Positions 1 to 9,475 of a stretch of 64,000 bases of DNA are shown here, piece by piece. Positions within the stretch are counted from its first letter, which is position 1; every line of letters starts with the position of its first letter. The DNA is from JAGPDF01 sp052035735. Its GTDB lineage: Bacteria; Acidobacteriota; Thermoanaerobaculia; Multivoradales; JAGPDF01. The stretch spans positions 21,892-85,891 of the forward strand of contig JBPOHI010000024.1 in assembly GCA_052035735.1 (NCBI GenBank), in the 5' to 3' direction. The notes beneath the pieces are model-generated. The model was not told the DNA's origin and searched no databases. It saw nothing but the letters and a program-made list of their open reading frames with translations. The translations under genes and the position numbers were made by a program.

Positions 1-2734
1 GGTTGCGGTTGCCGCCGCCGTCGCCGTCGCCGCCGTCGTTGGGCGCGATCCCCTGTTCGCCGATGTCGATGCCGAGCAGCGCATTGCCGAAGATCGAGTT
101 GCCCGAGATTTCGTTACGGTCGCCGTGCTCGACCCACAGGCCGATGAAGCCGTTGTTGGCGATCACGTTGCCTTCGCCGGCCGCCGTGCCTCCGATCTTG
201 TTGCCGGCGGCGTCGACGACGTAGATCCCCAACTGAACGTTGCCGAGCCCGCCAGCGAGCGCCGGATTGGTACCGATCCAATTGCTCTGGATGACGTTAC
301 CGGTCGTCTCTGCGCCGCTGAGGGTGATCCCCTGATAGGTGAAACCGGCGATGACGTTGCCGGCCCCAGGCGCGCCGATCGTGTTGCCGGGCGAATAGAC
401 CTCGATGCCACTGCCGGTATCGGCGAGATCGGCCGTCGCGGCGGCGTCGAGGCCGACGATGTTGTTGCGCATCACATTACCGGTCGCTCCCAACTCGAAG
501 GAGATACTGCGCACGTTGCCGGCGATGACGTTGCCGTCCGCAGCTGCGGGACCGCCGATCTCGCAGTCGGTCTCGCCGTAGCCGCGCAGACCGAAGCCGC
601 CGTTGCCGAGCGCGGCGGTGCCCGCGGCGTTGGTGCCGACGTAGTTGCCGCGCATGACGATGCCGGATCCGGCGAGCACGACGCCGTGGCTCGAGTTGCC
701 CGAGATCAGGTTGCGCGCCGCCGCCGAGCCGCCGCCGAGCATGTGGCCGTCGCCATCGAGCACGACCCCGGACTGATTCGGAATCGCCGCGGTGCCGGCG
801 GCGTTGGTGCCGATCCGGTTGCCCTGAATCGTCGCGCTCGCGCTTTCGGCATCCGCCGCGATGCCATTCGAACCGTTACCGGAGACCAGGTTGCCTTCGC
901 CCGCGGCCACGCCGCCGATCGTCACGCCGCTCGCCACCAGCAGGCGGATGCCGCCGTTGACGTTGCCAGCGATCGCCGCGGTGCCGGCGGCATTGGTGCC
1001 GATGTAATTGCCGCGGATGAGGTGGCCGGAGCCGTGGACGCTGATGCCGCCGAGAGTGTTTCCGGAGATGACATTGCGCGCCGCGACAGCGGCGCCGCCG
1101 ACGACGTGTGCGCTCCCGCCGAGAGCCACTCCGGCCGCGTTGCCGATCGCGCTGGCGCCGGTGGCGTCGACGCCGATCAGGTTCCCCTGCACGACGACGT
1201 TGCTGGTGTCGCTGTCGAAAGTGACGCCGGTCGAGCCGTTGCCGGAGATCAGATTCCCCTCGCCGGCGGCGCTGCCGCCGATCGTCCCGCCGGTCGCCGT
1301 GAGGACGCGGATGCCCGACCCGGCGTTCGCCATTGCGGCCGTGCCGGCGAGGTTCGTGCCGATGTAGTTGCCCTGGATCTTGCTGCCGGAGCCCCGCAGT
1401 ACGATGCCGATCGAGTTGTTGCCGGAGATGAAATTCCGCTCGCCGAGCGTGTCGCCGCCGCAAACGTGGTTGGTGCCGCCGAGGTCGACGCCGCCGCCGT
1501 TCGGTAGCGCTGCCGTGCCCGCCGCGTTCAGGCCGATGTAGTTCGCCGCCACCAGGCAGCCCGAAGCCGGGCTCTCGAGCGAGATACCGACGGTGGTATT
1601 GCCCGAGATCACGTTGCGGGTCGTGGCGTCGGCGCCGCCGATGGTGCAGTTGCTGCCGAAGACCCGCAGCCCAATGGTCTGACCCGCGAGCGCCGCGGTG
1701 CCGGCAGCGTTGGTGCCGATGTAGTTGCCGAAGACCGTCACGCCGATCGCGGTGTTGCCGAGGACGACGCCATTGAAACCGTTGCCGGAGATGACATTGC
1801 GGCCGGCCGAGAATGTGCTGCCGATGGTATGCCCCCCGGTCAGCGCCCGTATCCCGCCGCCGGCGTTGCCCAGGCCAGCAGCTCCGGTCGCATCGACGCC
1901 GATGTTGTTGCCGTGGATCGTCCAGTTCGCCGAGCTGTTGTCGAGGTCGATCCCGAGGCCGCCGTTGCCGGCGATCGTGTTTCCCTGGCCGGCGATCGCC
2001 CCGCCGACGATGACGCCGTTGCCGCCGGTGCCGTAGATGCCGTTGCCATCGTTGGGCACCGAAACGGTGCCGGCGGCGTTGGTGCCGATGCGGTTGGCCC
2101 GGATCGTCAGGTTGTTGGCCCCCGCCTGCGCCAGGATGCCGCGCTCGCCGTTGCCCGAGATGACGTTGCCGACGGTGGCGTTGCCGATCACGCCGTTCGC
2201 CCCGGAGACGCGGATTCCCGACAGCCCGTTGCCGGCGTCCGTCGTGCCGTCGAGCGCCACGCCGACGTAAGACCGCGTGACCACCGTCGTGGCGCTCAGG
2301 ATCTCGACGCCGTGGCCGGGAAAGCCGGTGATCGCGAGCGCCGAGACGCTCGACGACGCGGCGCCGGAGGCGAAGGTAAGCCCGCTGCCGGAGGCGAGCC
2401 CCGCGCCGTCGATCCGGACGACCGGCGCGCTCACCCAGCCCGGGGCGGAGGTGCCATTGAGCGCCAGAGGGCCGCTCACCGTTGGCAGCGCAGTACCGGT
2501 GATCGAGTAGGTGCCGGCGACGCCGAAGGTGATCGTGTCGGAGCCGGCGGCGGCATTCGCAGCGGCAAGCGCTTCGCGCAGCGAGCAGTCGGCATTGCAG
2601 ACTCCGTCGTCCGTGTCGGCGAGCTTGGACACCGCAAAAGTCGCCGCCGGCACGGGCGAGACCCAGGCCAGCGAAGCGAACAGCACCGCCGAAATGCAGA
2701 TCGCGGCAGTCTTGTAGCGGGTGGAAAGAGGCAT
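1..2734 (-). CDS. CSLREA-type right-handed beta-helix repeat protein, 3' end cut by window edge
   Basis: The reading frame begins with ATG at 2734, preceded by AGGAG eight bases upstream, and stays open for 911 codons to the left edge, so the C-terminus is missing. Residues 1 to about 31 form a signal peptide ending near PVPAA. A CSLREALAAAN box at about residue 50 matches the CSLREA N-terminal domain of secreted repeat proteins. From about residue 150 onward the protein is a long run of short repeats built around GNxIGTNAAGTAA and GNVISGNG, typical of a right-handed parallel beta-helix (pectate-lyase-like fold). This suggests a large secreted or surface protein, perhaps an adhesin or polysaccharide-binding protein; no catalytic site can be assigned. 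The repeats are also visible in DNA as recurrent copies of a segment around gcggcgttggtgccgat. Long open frames on both strands across it are shadows of the repeat composition. Confidence 0.85.
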   Translation of the reverse strand, partial: MPLSTRYKTAAICISAVLFASLAWVSPVPAATFAVSKLADTDDGVCNADCSLREALAAANAAAGSDTITFGVAGTYSITGTALPTVSGPLALNGTSAPGWVSAPVVRIDGAGLASGSGLTFASGAASSSVSALAITGFPGHGVEILSATTVVTRSYVGVALDGTTDAGNGLSGIRVSGANGVIGNATVGNVISGNGERGILAQAGANNLTIRANRIGTNAAGTVSVPNDGNGIYGTGGNGVIVGGAIAGQGNTIAGNGGLGIDLDNSSANWTIHGNNIGVDATGAAGLGNAGGGIRALTGGHTIGSTFSAGRNVISGNGFNGVVLGNTAIGVTVFGNYIGTNAAGTAALAGQTIGLRVFGSNCTIGGADATTRNVISGNTTVGISLESPASGCLVAANYIGLNAAGTAALPNGGGVDLGGTNHVCGGDTLGERNFISGNNSIGIVLRGSGSKIQGNYIGTNLAGTAAMANAGSGIRVLTATGGTIGGSAAGEGNLISGNGSTGVTFDSDTSNVVVQGNLIGVDATGASAIGNAAGVALGGSAHVVGGAAVAARNVISGNTLGGISVHGSGHLIRGNYIGTNAAGTAAIAGNVNGGIRLLVASGVTIGGVAAGEGNLVSGNGSNGIAADAESASATIQGNRIGTNAAGTAAIPNQSGVVLDGDGHMLGGGSAAARNLISGNSSHGVVLAGSGIVMRGNYVGTNAAGTAALGNGGFGLRGYGETDCEIGGPAAADGNVIAGNVRSISFELGATGNVMRNNIVGLDAAATADLADTGSGIEVYSPGNTIGAPGAGNVIAGFTYQGITLSGAETTGNVIQSNWIGTNPALAGGLGNVQLGIYVVDAAGNKIGGTAAGEGNVIANNGFIGLWVEHGDRNEISGNSIFGNALLGIDIGEQGIAPNDGGDGDGGGNRN

Positions 2735-2915
2735 CTCGGGCTCCTGGGATCGGGTCGAAAGTACGTTGCCCGCACATCGTAGGCAGCGCACGAGAGCATC
2801 GGCCATCGCATGGAGATGCGAGAACGCCGGCAGAAAGTGCCAGCACCTCCCGCAGCGAGCTGTGGCATCCTGTGGGGGGCTGGCCGCCGAGGGACTGCGC
2901 CAGAGGAGATCGCAG

Positions 2916-4016
2916 ATGAGCAGCGACATCGTCGTCATCGGCGGCGGAATTCACGGTTGCGCCGCGGCCCTGCGCCTGGCGCAGGCGGGCGCCCGAGTCA
3001 CCGTTCTCGAGCGCAGCGTCCCCGGCGCGGAGGCGTCGAGCGCCGCCGGGGGGATCCTCTCGCCCGGGGTCGAGGCGCAGCACGGTGGGCCGCTCCTCGC
3101 GCTTGCCCAGGACTCCATGCGACGCTGGCCCGCATTCGCCGCCGAGCTCACGGCAGCCACCGGCATCGATCTCGCCTACCGCACGAACGGCACTCTGCGC
3201 ATCGTCTTCGGCGAATCCGAGGCGGCGGTCTGGCGCGCCGACCTGCCGCGGCTCGTCGGCCTCGGCGTCGCTACCGAGTGGCTCGACGGCGCGGCGCTGC
3301 GCGCGCTCGAGCCGGCGCTCGCCGCCGGGGCAAGCGGCGGTTTTCTCTTCCGCGACGAGGCCTGTCTCGATCCGAAGCCACTCCTCGGCGCCCTTGCCGC
3401 TGCCGCCGCCGGCGCCGGCGTTCGCTTCCTCACCGGGCCGGTGCGCCGCATCGCGGTCGAGAACGGGCGAGTGGCTGGCGTCGATCACGTCTCTGGCAGG
3501 CTGGCAGCGGGCTCTGTCCTGCTCGCCGCCGGCGCCTGGGCCGGCCTCGTCGAGGGCAGCGGCCTGCCGCTTGGCGCCGTGCGCCCGGTGCGCGGCCAGA
3601 TGGTCGTGCTCAAGGCCCGCCCGGAGCTCGTCTCGCGCGTGGTCTTTTCGCCCAAGGGCTATCTCGTGCCGCGCCCCGACGGCCGGATTCTCTGCGGCTC
3701 GACGATGGAAGAGGCCGGTTTCGAGAAGGTCGTCACCGCCTCCGGCATGCTGACCCTCCTCGGCATGGCGATCGAGACCGCCCCCGAGCTCGCGGCGGCG
3801 CCGGTTCTCGAATCGTGGTCCAACTTCCGCCCGGCAACCGCCGACGGCCTGCCGATTCTCGGGCCGGCGGCGATCCCGGGGCTCTTCTACTCCACCGGCC
3901 ACCACCGGCACGGGATTCTGCTCGCCCCGGCGAGCGCCGACCTCGTCGCCGCGGCCGTTCTCGGCGCGACGCCGGCGCTCGACCTCGCCCCCTACTCGGC
4001 AGTGCGGCTGGGCTGA
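2916..4016 (+). CDS. thiO: FAD-dependent glycine oxidase-like protein (ThiO/DadA family)
   Basis: This is a 366-residue flavoprotein of the D-amino-acid oxidase superfamily. An N-terminal dinucleotide-binding motif VVIGGGIHG lies at residues 5-13, followed by the conserved E that ends the second strand (VTVLERS). The C-terminus has RPATADGLPILGP and a STGHHRHGILLAP segment, which is the FAD-binding end found in ThiO glycine oxidases, where glycine is oxidised to iminoacetate for thiazole synthesis. The ATG at 2916 is chosen because AGAGGAG sits seven bases upstream; the frame is open further 5' but without a comparable site. No other thiamine genes are in the window, so the substrate is inferred from family resemblance, and a generic amine or amino-acid oxidase is the alternative. 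Confidence 0.8.
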   Translation: MSSDIVVIGGGIHGCAAALRLAQAGARVTVLERSVPGAEASSAAGGILSPGVEAQHGGPLLALAQDSMRRWPAFAAELTAATGIDLAYRTNGTLRIVFGESEAAVWRADLPRLVGLGVATEWLDGAALRALEPALAAGASGGFLFRDEACLDPKPLLGALAAAAAGAGVRFLTGPVRRIAVENGRVAGVDHVSGRLAAGSVLLAAGAWAGLVEGSGLPLGAVRPVRGQMVVLKARPELVSRVVFSPKGYLVPRPDGRILCGSTMEEAGFEKVVTASGMLTLLGMAIETAPELAAAPVLESWSNFRPATADGLPILGPAAIPGLFYSTGHHRHGILLAPASADLVAAAVLGATPALDLAPYSAVRLG

Positions 4017-4100
4017 ACTCGACTGAGTTCGAACCGTCGGCGAGCGCAGCCGGTTCATCGCGCAGGTCGCAGACGAGCCCGGCTGGTAAAGTCAGGCCAG

Positions 4101-6299
4101 ATGCCTGCCGCCACTTCCATCGATTTCGCCAAAGAACTCAATTCCGACCAGCTCTCCGCGATCACCCACGGGGACGGTCCGCAGCTCGTCCTCGCCGGCG
4201 CCGGCTCCGGCAAGACCCGCGTCATCACCTACCGCGTCGCCTGGCTGGTGCAGGAGAAGGGCGTCGATCCGGCCTCGATCGTCGCCGTCACCTTCACTAA
4301 CAAGGCGGCCGGCGAGATGCGCGACCGCGTCGAGCGGCTGCTCAACGTCTTCCCGTTGCCGACCTTCGTCGGCACCTTCCACCGCTACGCCCTGACCCTG
4401 CTCAGGCGCTACGGCGAGAGGGTCGGCCTGCCGCGCGACTTCGCCATTCTCGACACCGACGACCAGAAGCGCCTGGTGACCCAGGCGATGCAGGCCGAAG
4501 GCGTTTCAGAGACCAGTTTCCCGCCGCGGACGCTGCTCGCCGCGATCTCCGGCGCCAAGAACAGGTTGCTCACACCGGCGCAGTACGAGCGCGAGGCGAA
4601 GGATTTCTTCGAGCAGCGCGTCGCGCGGGTCTATCGCCGCTACCAGTCCCTGGTAGCCCAGGCCTCAGGGGTCGATTTCGACGACATGATGAGCCTGGCG
4701 GTGAAGCTCTTCGTCGAGCACAAGGACATCGCCGATCGCCTGCGCGGCCGCACGCGGTACCTGCTGGTCGACGAGTTTCAGGACACCAACCAAGCGCAGC
4801 TCACCCTGGTCTCCGAGCTCGCCGGAGCGAATGGCAACCTCACCGCCGTCGGTGACGAGGATCAGGGGATCTATCGCTGGCGCGGCGCCGACGTCACCCA
4901 CATCCTCGAGTTCGAGCGCCACTTTCCGGGCGCCGCCGTGCGCAAACTCGAGCGCAACTACCGCTCGACCGGCACGATTCTCGACGCCGCCAACGCGGTG
5001 GTCTCGCACAACGTGCTGCGCCGCGGCAAGAAGCTGTGGACCGCGGCCGGCAAGGGCGAGTCGATCGCCCTTCACCGCGCCGGCGACGAGCTCGAAGAGG
5101 CCGCCTGGGTGGTCGAGACACTCACCCGCTTGCGCGGCCGCCACGCGCTCTCGGACATGGCGATCCTGGTGCGCACCAACGCCCAGACGCGGGCCTTCGA
5201 GGACGAGTTCTTCCGCCACCGCATTCCCTACACCATGGTCGGCGGCATGCGTTTCTACGAGCGCGCCGAGATCAAGGATCTGGTCGCCTACCTCCGCCTG
5301 CTGCGCAACCCGCGCGACAGTTTCTCGCTGTCGCGCATCCTGAACGTCCCGCCGCGCGGCATCGGCAAGACCACCGCCGCCATGCTGGAGGAGCGCGCGG
5401 CGAAGCTCGGGGCGACGCTCTGGGACGTGCTCGAGGTCGATCCTCTCGAGAGCTTCCCGGCCCGCGCCGCCACCGCGCTTCGCGCCTTCAAGGCCCTCGT
5501 CCATCAACTGCGGGCGGCGGCCGAGGAGTTGCCGCTGCCGGCCCTCCTCGACGAGTTGCTGGCCAAGACCGGTTACACCGACATGTACCGGCGCGAGAAC
5601 GAAGAGGAGCAGGCGAAACTCGAGAACATCCGCGAGTTCCTGTCCGCGGCGCAGAACTTCACCGAGTCGAAGAGCTTCGGCAGCGGCGAGGACGACGACC
5701 TGCTCACCGCCTTCCTCGATCACGTGGCACTGGTCTCCGACCTCGACGCCTGGGACGGCGAAAAGGGCGTCAGCCTGATGACGCTGCACAGCGCCAAAGG
5801 CCTCGAGTTCCCGGTGATCTTCCTGCCCGGCCTCGAAGACGGTCTGCTGCCGCACTGGAACTCGCAAGGCAAGAGCGAGGACCTGGAGGAAGAGCGCCGG
5901 CTGTTCTATGTCGGGATGACGCGCGCGAGAGAGAAGCTGCACCTTTCCTGCTGCCGGCGTCGCCGGATCGCCGGCGCCTATCAGGATCAGCGCGAGTCGC
6001 CGCTCCTCGCCGAGGTACCGGAGAACCTCCTCGACGCCTCCGCCAGCCCGCGGATCTACCAGACCGAGCGCACGCGGCCGATCGAGGAGTTCTACGGCCG
6101 CCCGCCCGCGATGCCGCCCCTGCCGGCCGCAGCGGCGCGCGGGCCGAAGCGCGGCAGCCGCGTCCGCCATCCGACGCTCGGACAGGGTGTCGTGCTCGAG
6201 CTCGAAGGGGAAGGCGACGATGCGAAATTCACCATCTTCTTCGAGCGCGCCGGGAAGAAGAAGCTCATCGCGCGCTACGCGACGCTCGAGCTCCTCTGA
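4101..6299 (+). CDS. pcrA: UvrD/PcrA-type ATP-dependent 3'-5' DNA helicase
   Basis: This 732-residue superfamily 1A helicase is the usual length for UvrD/PcrA. It shows the Q-motif LNSDQ at 13-17, Walker A GAGSGKT at 33-39, Walker B/DEFQDTNQ near 224, the aromatic-rich DEDQGIYRWRGAD motif III, TLHSAKGLEFPV (motif V) near 561 and RRLFYVGMTRARE (motif VI) near 596. The last 45 residues (HPTLGQGVVLELEGEG onward) form the small Tudor-like C-terminal domain seen in PcrA that contacts RNA polymerase. Its role is nucleotide excision and mismatch repair, and transcription-coupled displacement of RNA polymerase. It stands alone between thiO and a convergent acetyltransferase gene. The start is the first ATG; its ribosome-binding site is weak. 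Confidence 0.93.
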   Translation: MPAATSIDFAKELNSDQLSAITHGDGPQLVLAGAGSGKTRVITYRVAWLVQEKGVDPASIVAVTFTNKAAGEMRDRVERLLNVFPLPTFVGTFHRYALTLLRRYGERVGLPRDFAILDTDDQKRLVTQAMQAEGVSETSFPPRTLLAAISGAKNRLLTPAQYEREAKDFFEQRVARVYRRYQSLVAQASGVDFDDMMSLAVKLFVEHKDIADRLRGRTRYLLVDEFQDTNQAQLTLVSELAGANGNLTAVGDEDQGIYRWRGADVTHILEFERHFPGAAVRKLERNYRSTGTILDAANAVVSHNVLRRGKKLWTAAGKGESIALHRAGDELEEAAWVVETLTRLRGRHALSDMAILVRTNAQTRAFEDEFFRHRIPYTMVGGMRFYERAEIKDLVAYLRLLRNPRDSFSLSRILNVPPRGIGKTTAAMLEERAAKLGATLWDVLEVDPLESFPARAATALRAFKALVHQLRAAAEELPLPALLDELLAKTGYTDMYRRENEEEQAKLENIREFLSAAQNFTESKSFGSGEDDDLLTAFLDHVALVSDLDAWDGEKGVSLMTLHSAKGLEFPVIFLPGLEDGLLPHWNSQGKSEDLEEERRLFYVGMTRAREKLHLSCCRRRRIAGAYQDQRESPLLAEVPENLLDASASPRIYQTERTRPIEEFYGRPPAMPPLPAAAARGPKRGSRVRHPTLGQGVVLELEGEGDDAKFTIFFERAGKKKLIARYATLELL

Positions 6300-6303
6300 G
6301 CCC

Positions 6304-6861
6304 TCAGCTTCGGTCGCGAGCCAGGAACTCTTCGCGGAGCAGGGCGTAAAGGAAGTTGTCGATCCGCCGGCCGTGAAGGGAGAAGTAGCTGCGCAACCGG
6401 CCTTCACGCAGAAAGCCGAGGCGCTCGAGCACGGCCGCCGAGCGCACGTTCTCCACCGAGCAGCGCGCTTCGAGGCGTTCGATGCCGACCGCCACGAAAA
6501 GCTCCGGCAGCAGCTGGACCAGTGCCTCTTCCATCAGTCGCAGACCCTGGAACTCGCTGGCGAGCGCGTAGCCGATCTCGGCCAGGCCGTGCTCCCAGGA
6601 GAGGATGGCGAGCGTGATCCAGCCGGCCGATTCGCCATCCACGAGGACGATCCACTGGAAGCGCTCGCCTCGCCCGCGGTAGAGATCTTCCATCCGCTGC
6701 CGCGCGAGATCCGCGCGCAGCTCACCGGCGCTCGTCTCCTGGAGTGGCTGGTGGCGGCGTACGGACTCCTCCTGGCGCCAGGCGAAGAGGCTCCCGGCGT
6801 CGCCCGGGAGCGCCGCCCGGATGGCGACTCGCCGCGTCCCGGCAGCGCGATCGGCGACCAT
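6304..6861 (-). CDS. GNAT-family N-acetyltransferase (RimJ/RimL-like)
   Basis: This 185-residue protein has the single-domain GNAT fold. The acetyl-CoA pyrophosphate-binding segment corresponds to LASEFQGLRLMEEAL (about 108-122), and the C-terminal strand/helix VENVRSAAVLERLGFLREGRLRSYF is the typical RimJ-like end (N-x-x-S-x-x-x-x-E-x-x-G-F). It is likely to acetylate an amino group on a protein or small molecule; the substrate is not deducible. It is convergent with the helicase gene (4-base gap), and its 5' end is divergent from truA with only 58 bases between starts. The ATG at 6861 is the first in frame. Confidence 0.8.
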   Translation of the reverse strand: MVADRAAGTRRVAIRAALPGDAGSLFAWRQEESVRRHQPLQETSAGELRADLARQRMEDLYRGRGERFQWIVLVDGESAGWITLAILSWEHGLAEIGYALASEFQGLRLMEEALVQLLPELFVAVGIERLEARCSVENVRSAAVLERLGFLREGRLRSYFSLHGRRIDNFLYALLREEFLARDRS

Positions 6862-6919
6862 GCAGGGATCCTATCCTTGGCGCCCCCGGCCCTCCCCGCA
6901 CCTGGGAGATGATCCTCCC

Positions 6920-7726
6920 GTGAGCCGCCTGCCGCCCTTCGTCGACGAGCGCCTCCGCCACCACGGGGTGCCGGAAGGTCTGCTGCGCTACCGTCTCGAC
7001 ATCGCTTACGACGGGCGAGGATTCGGCGGCTGGCAGCGCCAACCAAACGCCGACACGGTTCAGGAGCGCATCGAGTCGGCCTTGGCAGAGCTGGTCGGAG
7101 AGCCCGTAGCGGTCACCGGCGCCAGCCGTACCGACGCCGGTGTCCACGCCCGCGCCCAGGTCGCCCACGTCGATCTCGCCCGCCCCTTCTCCTGCCGCGG
7201 CCTGGTCTTCGGCAGCAACCACCGGCTGCCGCCGGGGATCCGGATCCTCGCCGCTGCTCTCGCGCCCGAGGGGTTCCATGCCCGCTATTCGGCGGTGGCC
7301 AAGGAGTACGCCTACCGCCTTCGCCGTGGCCGCCTCCTGCCTCCCGAGCTCTCACCGTTCGTCCTCGCCGTGCCGGAGCGCCTCGACTTCGAGCGGCTAC
7401 AGGCGGCGACCTTGCTGCTCCCCGGCAGGCACGATTTTTCCTGCTTCGCGCTCGCCGGCGCCAGCCACCGCTCCCCCGTTCGCACGCTGTTCCGCGCCGC
7501 CTGGAGCGAAGAGGGCACCGGACCGACCTTGAGAGTCACCGGCGACGGCTTCCTGCGCGGCATGGTGCGCGGCCTCGCGGGAACGCTGCTCGAAGTCGCG
7601 CTCGGCCAGCGCACCCCGGCGCAGTTCGCGCGCCTCCTCGCGGGCGGCGAGCGCGGTGCCGCCGGGCCAACGGCTCCGGCCCACGCGCTCAGCCTCGAAC
7701 GTATCGACTACCTTCCCGCGGGTTGA
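6920..7726 (+). CDS. truA: tRNA pseudouridine(38-40) synthase TruA
   Basis: TruA isomerises uridines 38-40 in the anticodon arm. The catalytic aspartate lies in the family motif GASRTDAGVHA. Other TruA landmarks are AYDGRGFGGWQRQPNADTVQ near the N-terminus and a C-terminal FLRGMVRGLAGTLLEV segment. The frame is open back to 6821 across the divergent acetyltransferase start, so the GTG at 6920 is preferred (268 aa, the usual length; GGGAG lies upstream at 6904-6908). An internal downstream start is possible. The gene precedes the uppS-cdsA-dxr-rseP cluster and may share its transcript. Confidence 0.9.
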   Translation: MSRLPPFVDERLRHHGVPEGLLRYRLDIAYDGRGFGGWQRQPNADTVQERIESALAELVGEPVAVTGASRTDAGVHARAQVAHVDLARPFSCRGLVFGSNHRLPPGIRILAAALAPEGFHARYSAVAKEYAYRLRRGRLLPPELSPFVLAVPERLDFERLQAATLLLPGRHDFSCFALAGASHRSPVRTLFRAAWSEEGTGPTLRVTGDGFLRGMVRGLAGTLLEVALGQRTPAQFARLLAGGERGAAGPTAPAHALSLERIDYLPAG

Positions 7727-7772
7727 GGTCCATGCGGGCTGGGCGGGCCTGCGCTGTGGTAGCTTGAATCGA

Positions 7773-8621
7773 ATGTCCGATTCGTCGCTCCAGGTCGCAC
7801 CCGGATCGCTGGAAGAGGCTCTGCTGCGCCGGATCGACCGCGGCCGGCTGCCCCGCCACATCGCCATCATCATGGACGGCAACGGACGCTGGGCCGGCAA
7901 GCGATTCCTGCCGCGGATCGAGGGCCACCGCGCCGGCGTCTCGGCGGTCCGCGAGACGGTCGAGAGCTGCGCGCGACTGGGCGTCGAAGTGTTGACTCTC
8001 TATGCGTTCTCCGTCGAGAACTGGAAGCGGCCACGGCACGAAGTCTGGACGCTGATGAGTCTCCTCAAGGAGTTCCTGCGGCGCGAGATCCGGACCCTGG
8101 TCGACAACGACATCCGTCTGAACATCCTGGGACGTTGGCGCGAGCTCGACCCGTCGGTCGTGGCGACGCTCGAACGAGCTCTCGCCGAAACCGCAGGCGG
8201 GCGGCGCATGGTGTTCAACATCGCGCTCAACTACTCCGGAAGGTGCGAGCTCGTCGACGCCTGCCGCAAGTTGATCGCCGAAGCGGCGGCCGAGCCCGGC
8301 CGGGTGATCGACGAAGCGACCATCGCGCGGGCGCTCGAGACCGCCGGCCAGCCCGACCCCGATCTGCTCATTCGCACTTCGGGCGAGATGCGGGTGTCGA
8401 ACTTCCTGCTCTGGCAGATCGCCTACTCGGAGATCGTCGTCACTCCGACGCTCTGGCCGGATTTCCGGCTGCAGCACCTGCTGGAGGCGATCGTCGCCTA
8501 CCAGAGCCGCGAGCGCCGCTTCGGCGGCATCGAGCCGGAAGTCGGCACCGCAGCCTCCGCGCCGGCGGGCGAGTCCCTGGGGCCGGCTTCCGCGACCGCG
8601 CACCACTCGACCCAGAGCTGA
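7773..8621 (+). CDS. uppS: Isoprenyl transferase (undecaprenyl diphosphate synthase)
   Basis: This is a cis-prenyltransferase making the long-chain polyprenyl diphosphate that becomes the lipid carrier for peptidoglycan and O-antigen. The catalytic loop IAIIMDGNGRWA lies at about residues 30-41, the FSVENWKRP segment follows, and the C-terminal diphosphate-binding DLLIRTSGEMRVSNFLLWQ motif ends the active site; all are invariant family features. Length is 282 aa, slightly long because of an Ala/Pro-rich tail of about 30 residues. ATG 7773 is chosen because it places the DGNG loop at the normal distance from the N-terminus. It is first in the conserved uppS-cdsA-dxr-rseP order. Confidence 0.93.
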   Translation: MSDSSLQVAPGSLEEALLRRIDRGRLPRHIAIIMDGNGRWAGKRFLPRIEGHRAGVSAVRETVESCARLGVEVLTLYAFSVENWKRPRHEVWTLMSLLKEFLRREIRTLVDNDIRLNILGRWRELDPSVVATLERALAETAGGRRMVFNIALNYSGRCELVDACRKLIAEAAAEPGRVIDEATIARALETAGQPDPDLLIRTSGEMRVSNFLLWQIAYSEIVVTPTLWPDFRLQHLLEAIVAYQSRERRFGGIEPEVGTAASAPAGESLGPASATAHHSTQS

Positions 8622-8644
8622 GACCGAGAGCCCCGGACCGATCG

Positions 8645-9475
8645 ATGAAACGCCTCCTCACCGCAGCGATCGGTGTACCCGCCGCGCTGCTCGCCGTCTT
8701 CCGTTTTCCGGAATGGGCCTTCCTCCTCCTTCTCCTCGCGGTTTTCGAGTGGGCCGCCATCGAATTTCTTTCCATGGTCCGCCCGCTCGCGCCGCAGGCG
8801 CCGTGGAAGCTCCTGCTGGTGAGCGCGCCGCTCGCCGCGGTGGCAATCGAGCGCGCACTCTCGCCCGGCCTCGCCCGCGGCGCGGCACTCGATGCCCATT
8901 GGCTGCTGCTGCTCGCGGCGACGGTGGCGATCGTGCCGCCGGTGGCGGTCCTGCTCGCCCGGACGCCGGTCGAGCAGGCGATTCCGGCGGCGGCGTTGCT
9001 CGCCTGGGGCACGCTCTACTTCGCCGCGCCGGTCGCCAGCCTCGTCCTGCTCCAGCAGCGCGATCCATGGATCTTCTTCCTCCTGCTCGCCATCGTCTGG
9101 CTGGGCGATACAGCGGCTTACTACGTCGGCTCGGCCTGGGGGAAACACCGGCTCGCGCCGATCGTGTCGCCGAAGAAGTCGTGGGAGGGCGCGATCGCCG
9201 GCCTCGCGACGTCGCTCGCCGCGACGGCGATCTGGTCGCTTTGGCGGCTGGAGACGATCGACCCGGCACTGCTCGCCGTAGCCTTGGCTACGGCCATCGC
9301 CAGCCAGCTGGGCGACCTCGTCGAGTCGCTGGTCAAGCGCGCCGCGAACGTCAAGGACTCGGGGGCCATTCTCCCCGGTCACGGCGGCATGTTCGACCGC
9401 TTCGACGCCATGTTCCTGGCCGCGCCGGTGATGCTCCTCGCCCTGTGGATGGCCGGCTTCGAGCTCGCGCGATGA
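8645..9475 (+). CDS. cdsA: Phosphatidate cytidylyltransferase
   Basis: This multi-pass inner-membrane enzyme converts phosphatidic acid and CTP into CDP-diacylglycerol. The 276-residue sequence is strongly hydrophobic, with about seven to eight membrane segments, and carries the signature near the C-terminus: SPKKSWEG followed by GDLVESLVKR and KDSGAILPGHGGMFDRFDA. The start at ATG 8645 follows a 23-base gap after uppS. The stop codon overlaps the dxr start (ATGA), indicating translational coupling. Confidence 0.93.
   Translation: MKRLLTAAIGVPAALLAVFRFPEWAFLLLLLAVFEWAAIEFLSMVRPLAPQAPWKLLLVSAPLAAVAIERALSPGLARGAALDAHWLLLLAATVAIVPPVAVLLARTPVEQAIPAAALLAWGTLYFAAPVASLVLLQQRDPWIFFLLLAIVWLGDTAAYYVGSAWGKHRLAPIVSPKKSWEGAIAGLATSLAATAIWSLWRLETIDPALLAVALATAIASQLGDLVESLVKRAANVKDSGAILPGHGGMFDRFDAMFLAAPVMLLALWMAGFELAR

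Noticed and set aside
125..1507. 460-codon plus-strand frame across the beta-helix gene
   Set aside because: It is repetitive Asp/Ala/Val-rich antisense translation of the repeats; the minus-strand frame has the signal peptide, CSLREA box and fold.
876..4058. 1060-codon open frame on the minus strand spanning the beta-helix gene start and the ThiO gene
   Set aside because: It is very rich in Arg, crosses two convincing genes in other frames and has no domain. It is a shadow of high G+C codon usage.
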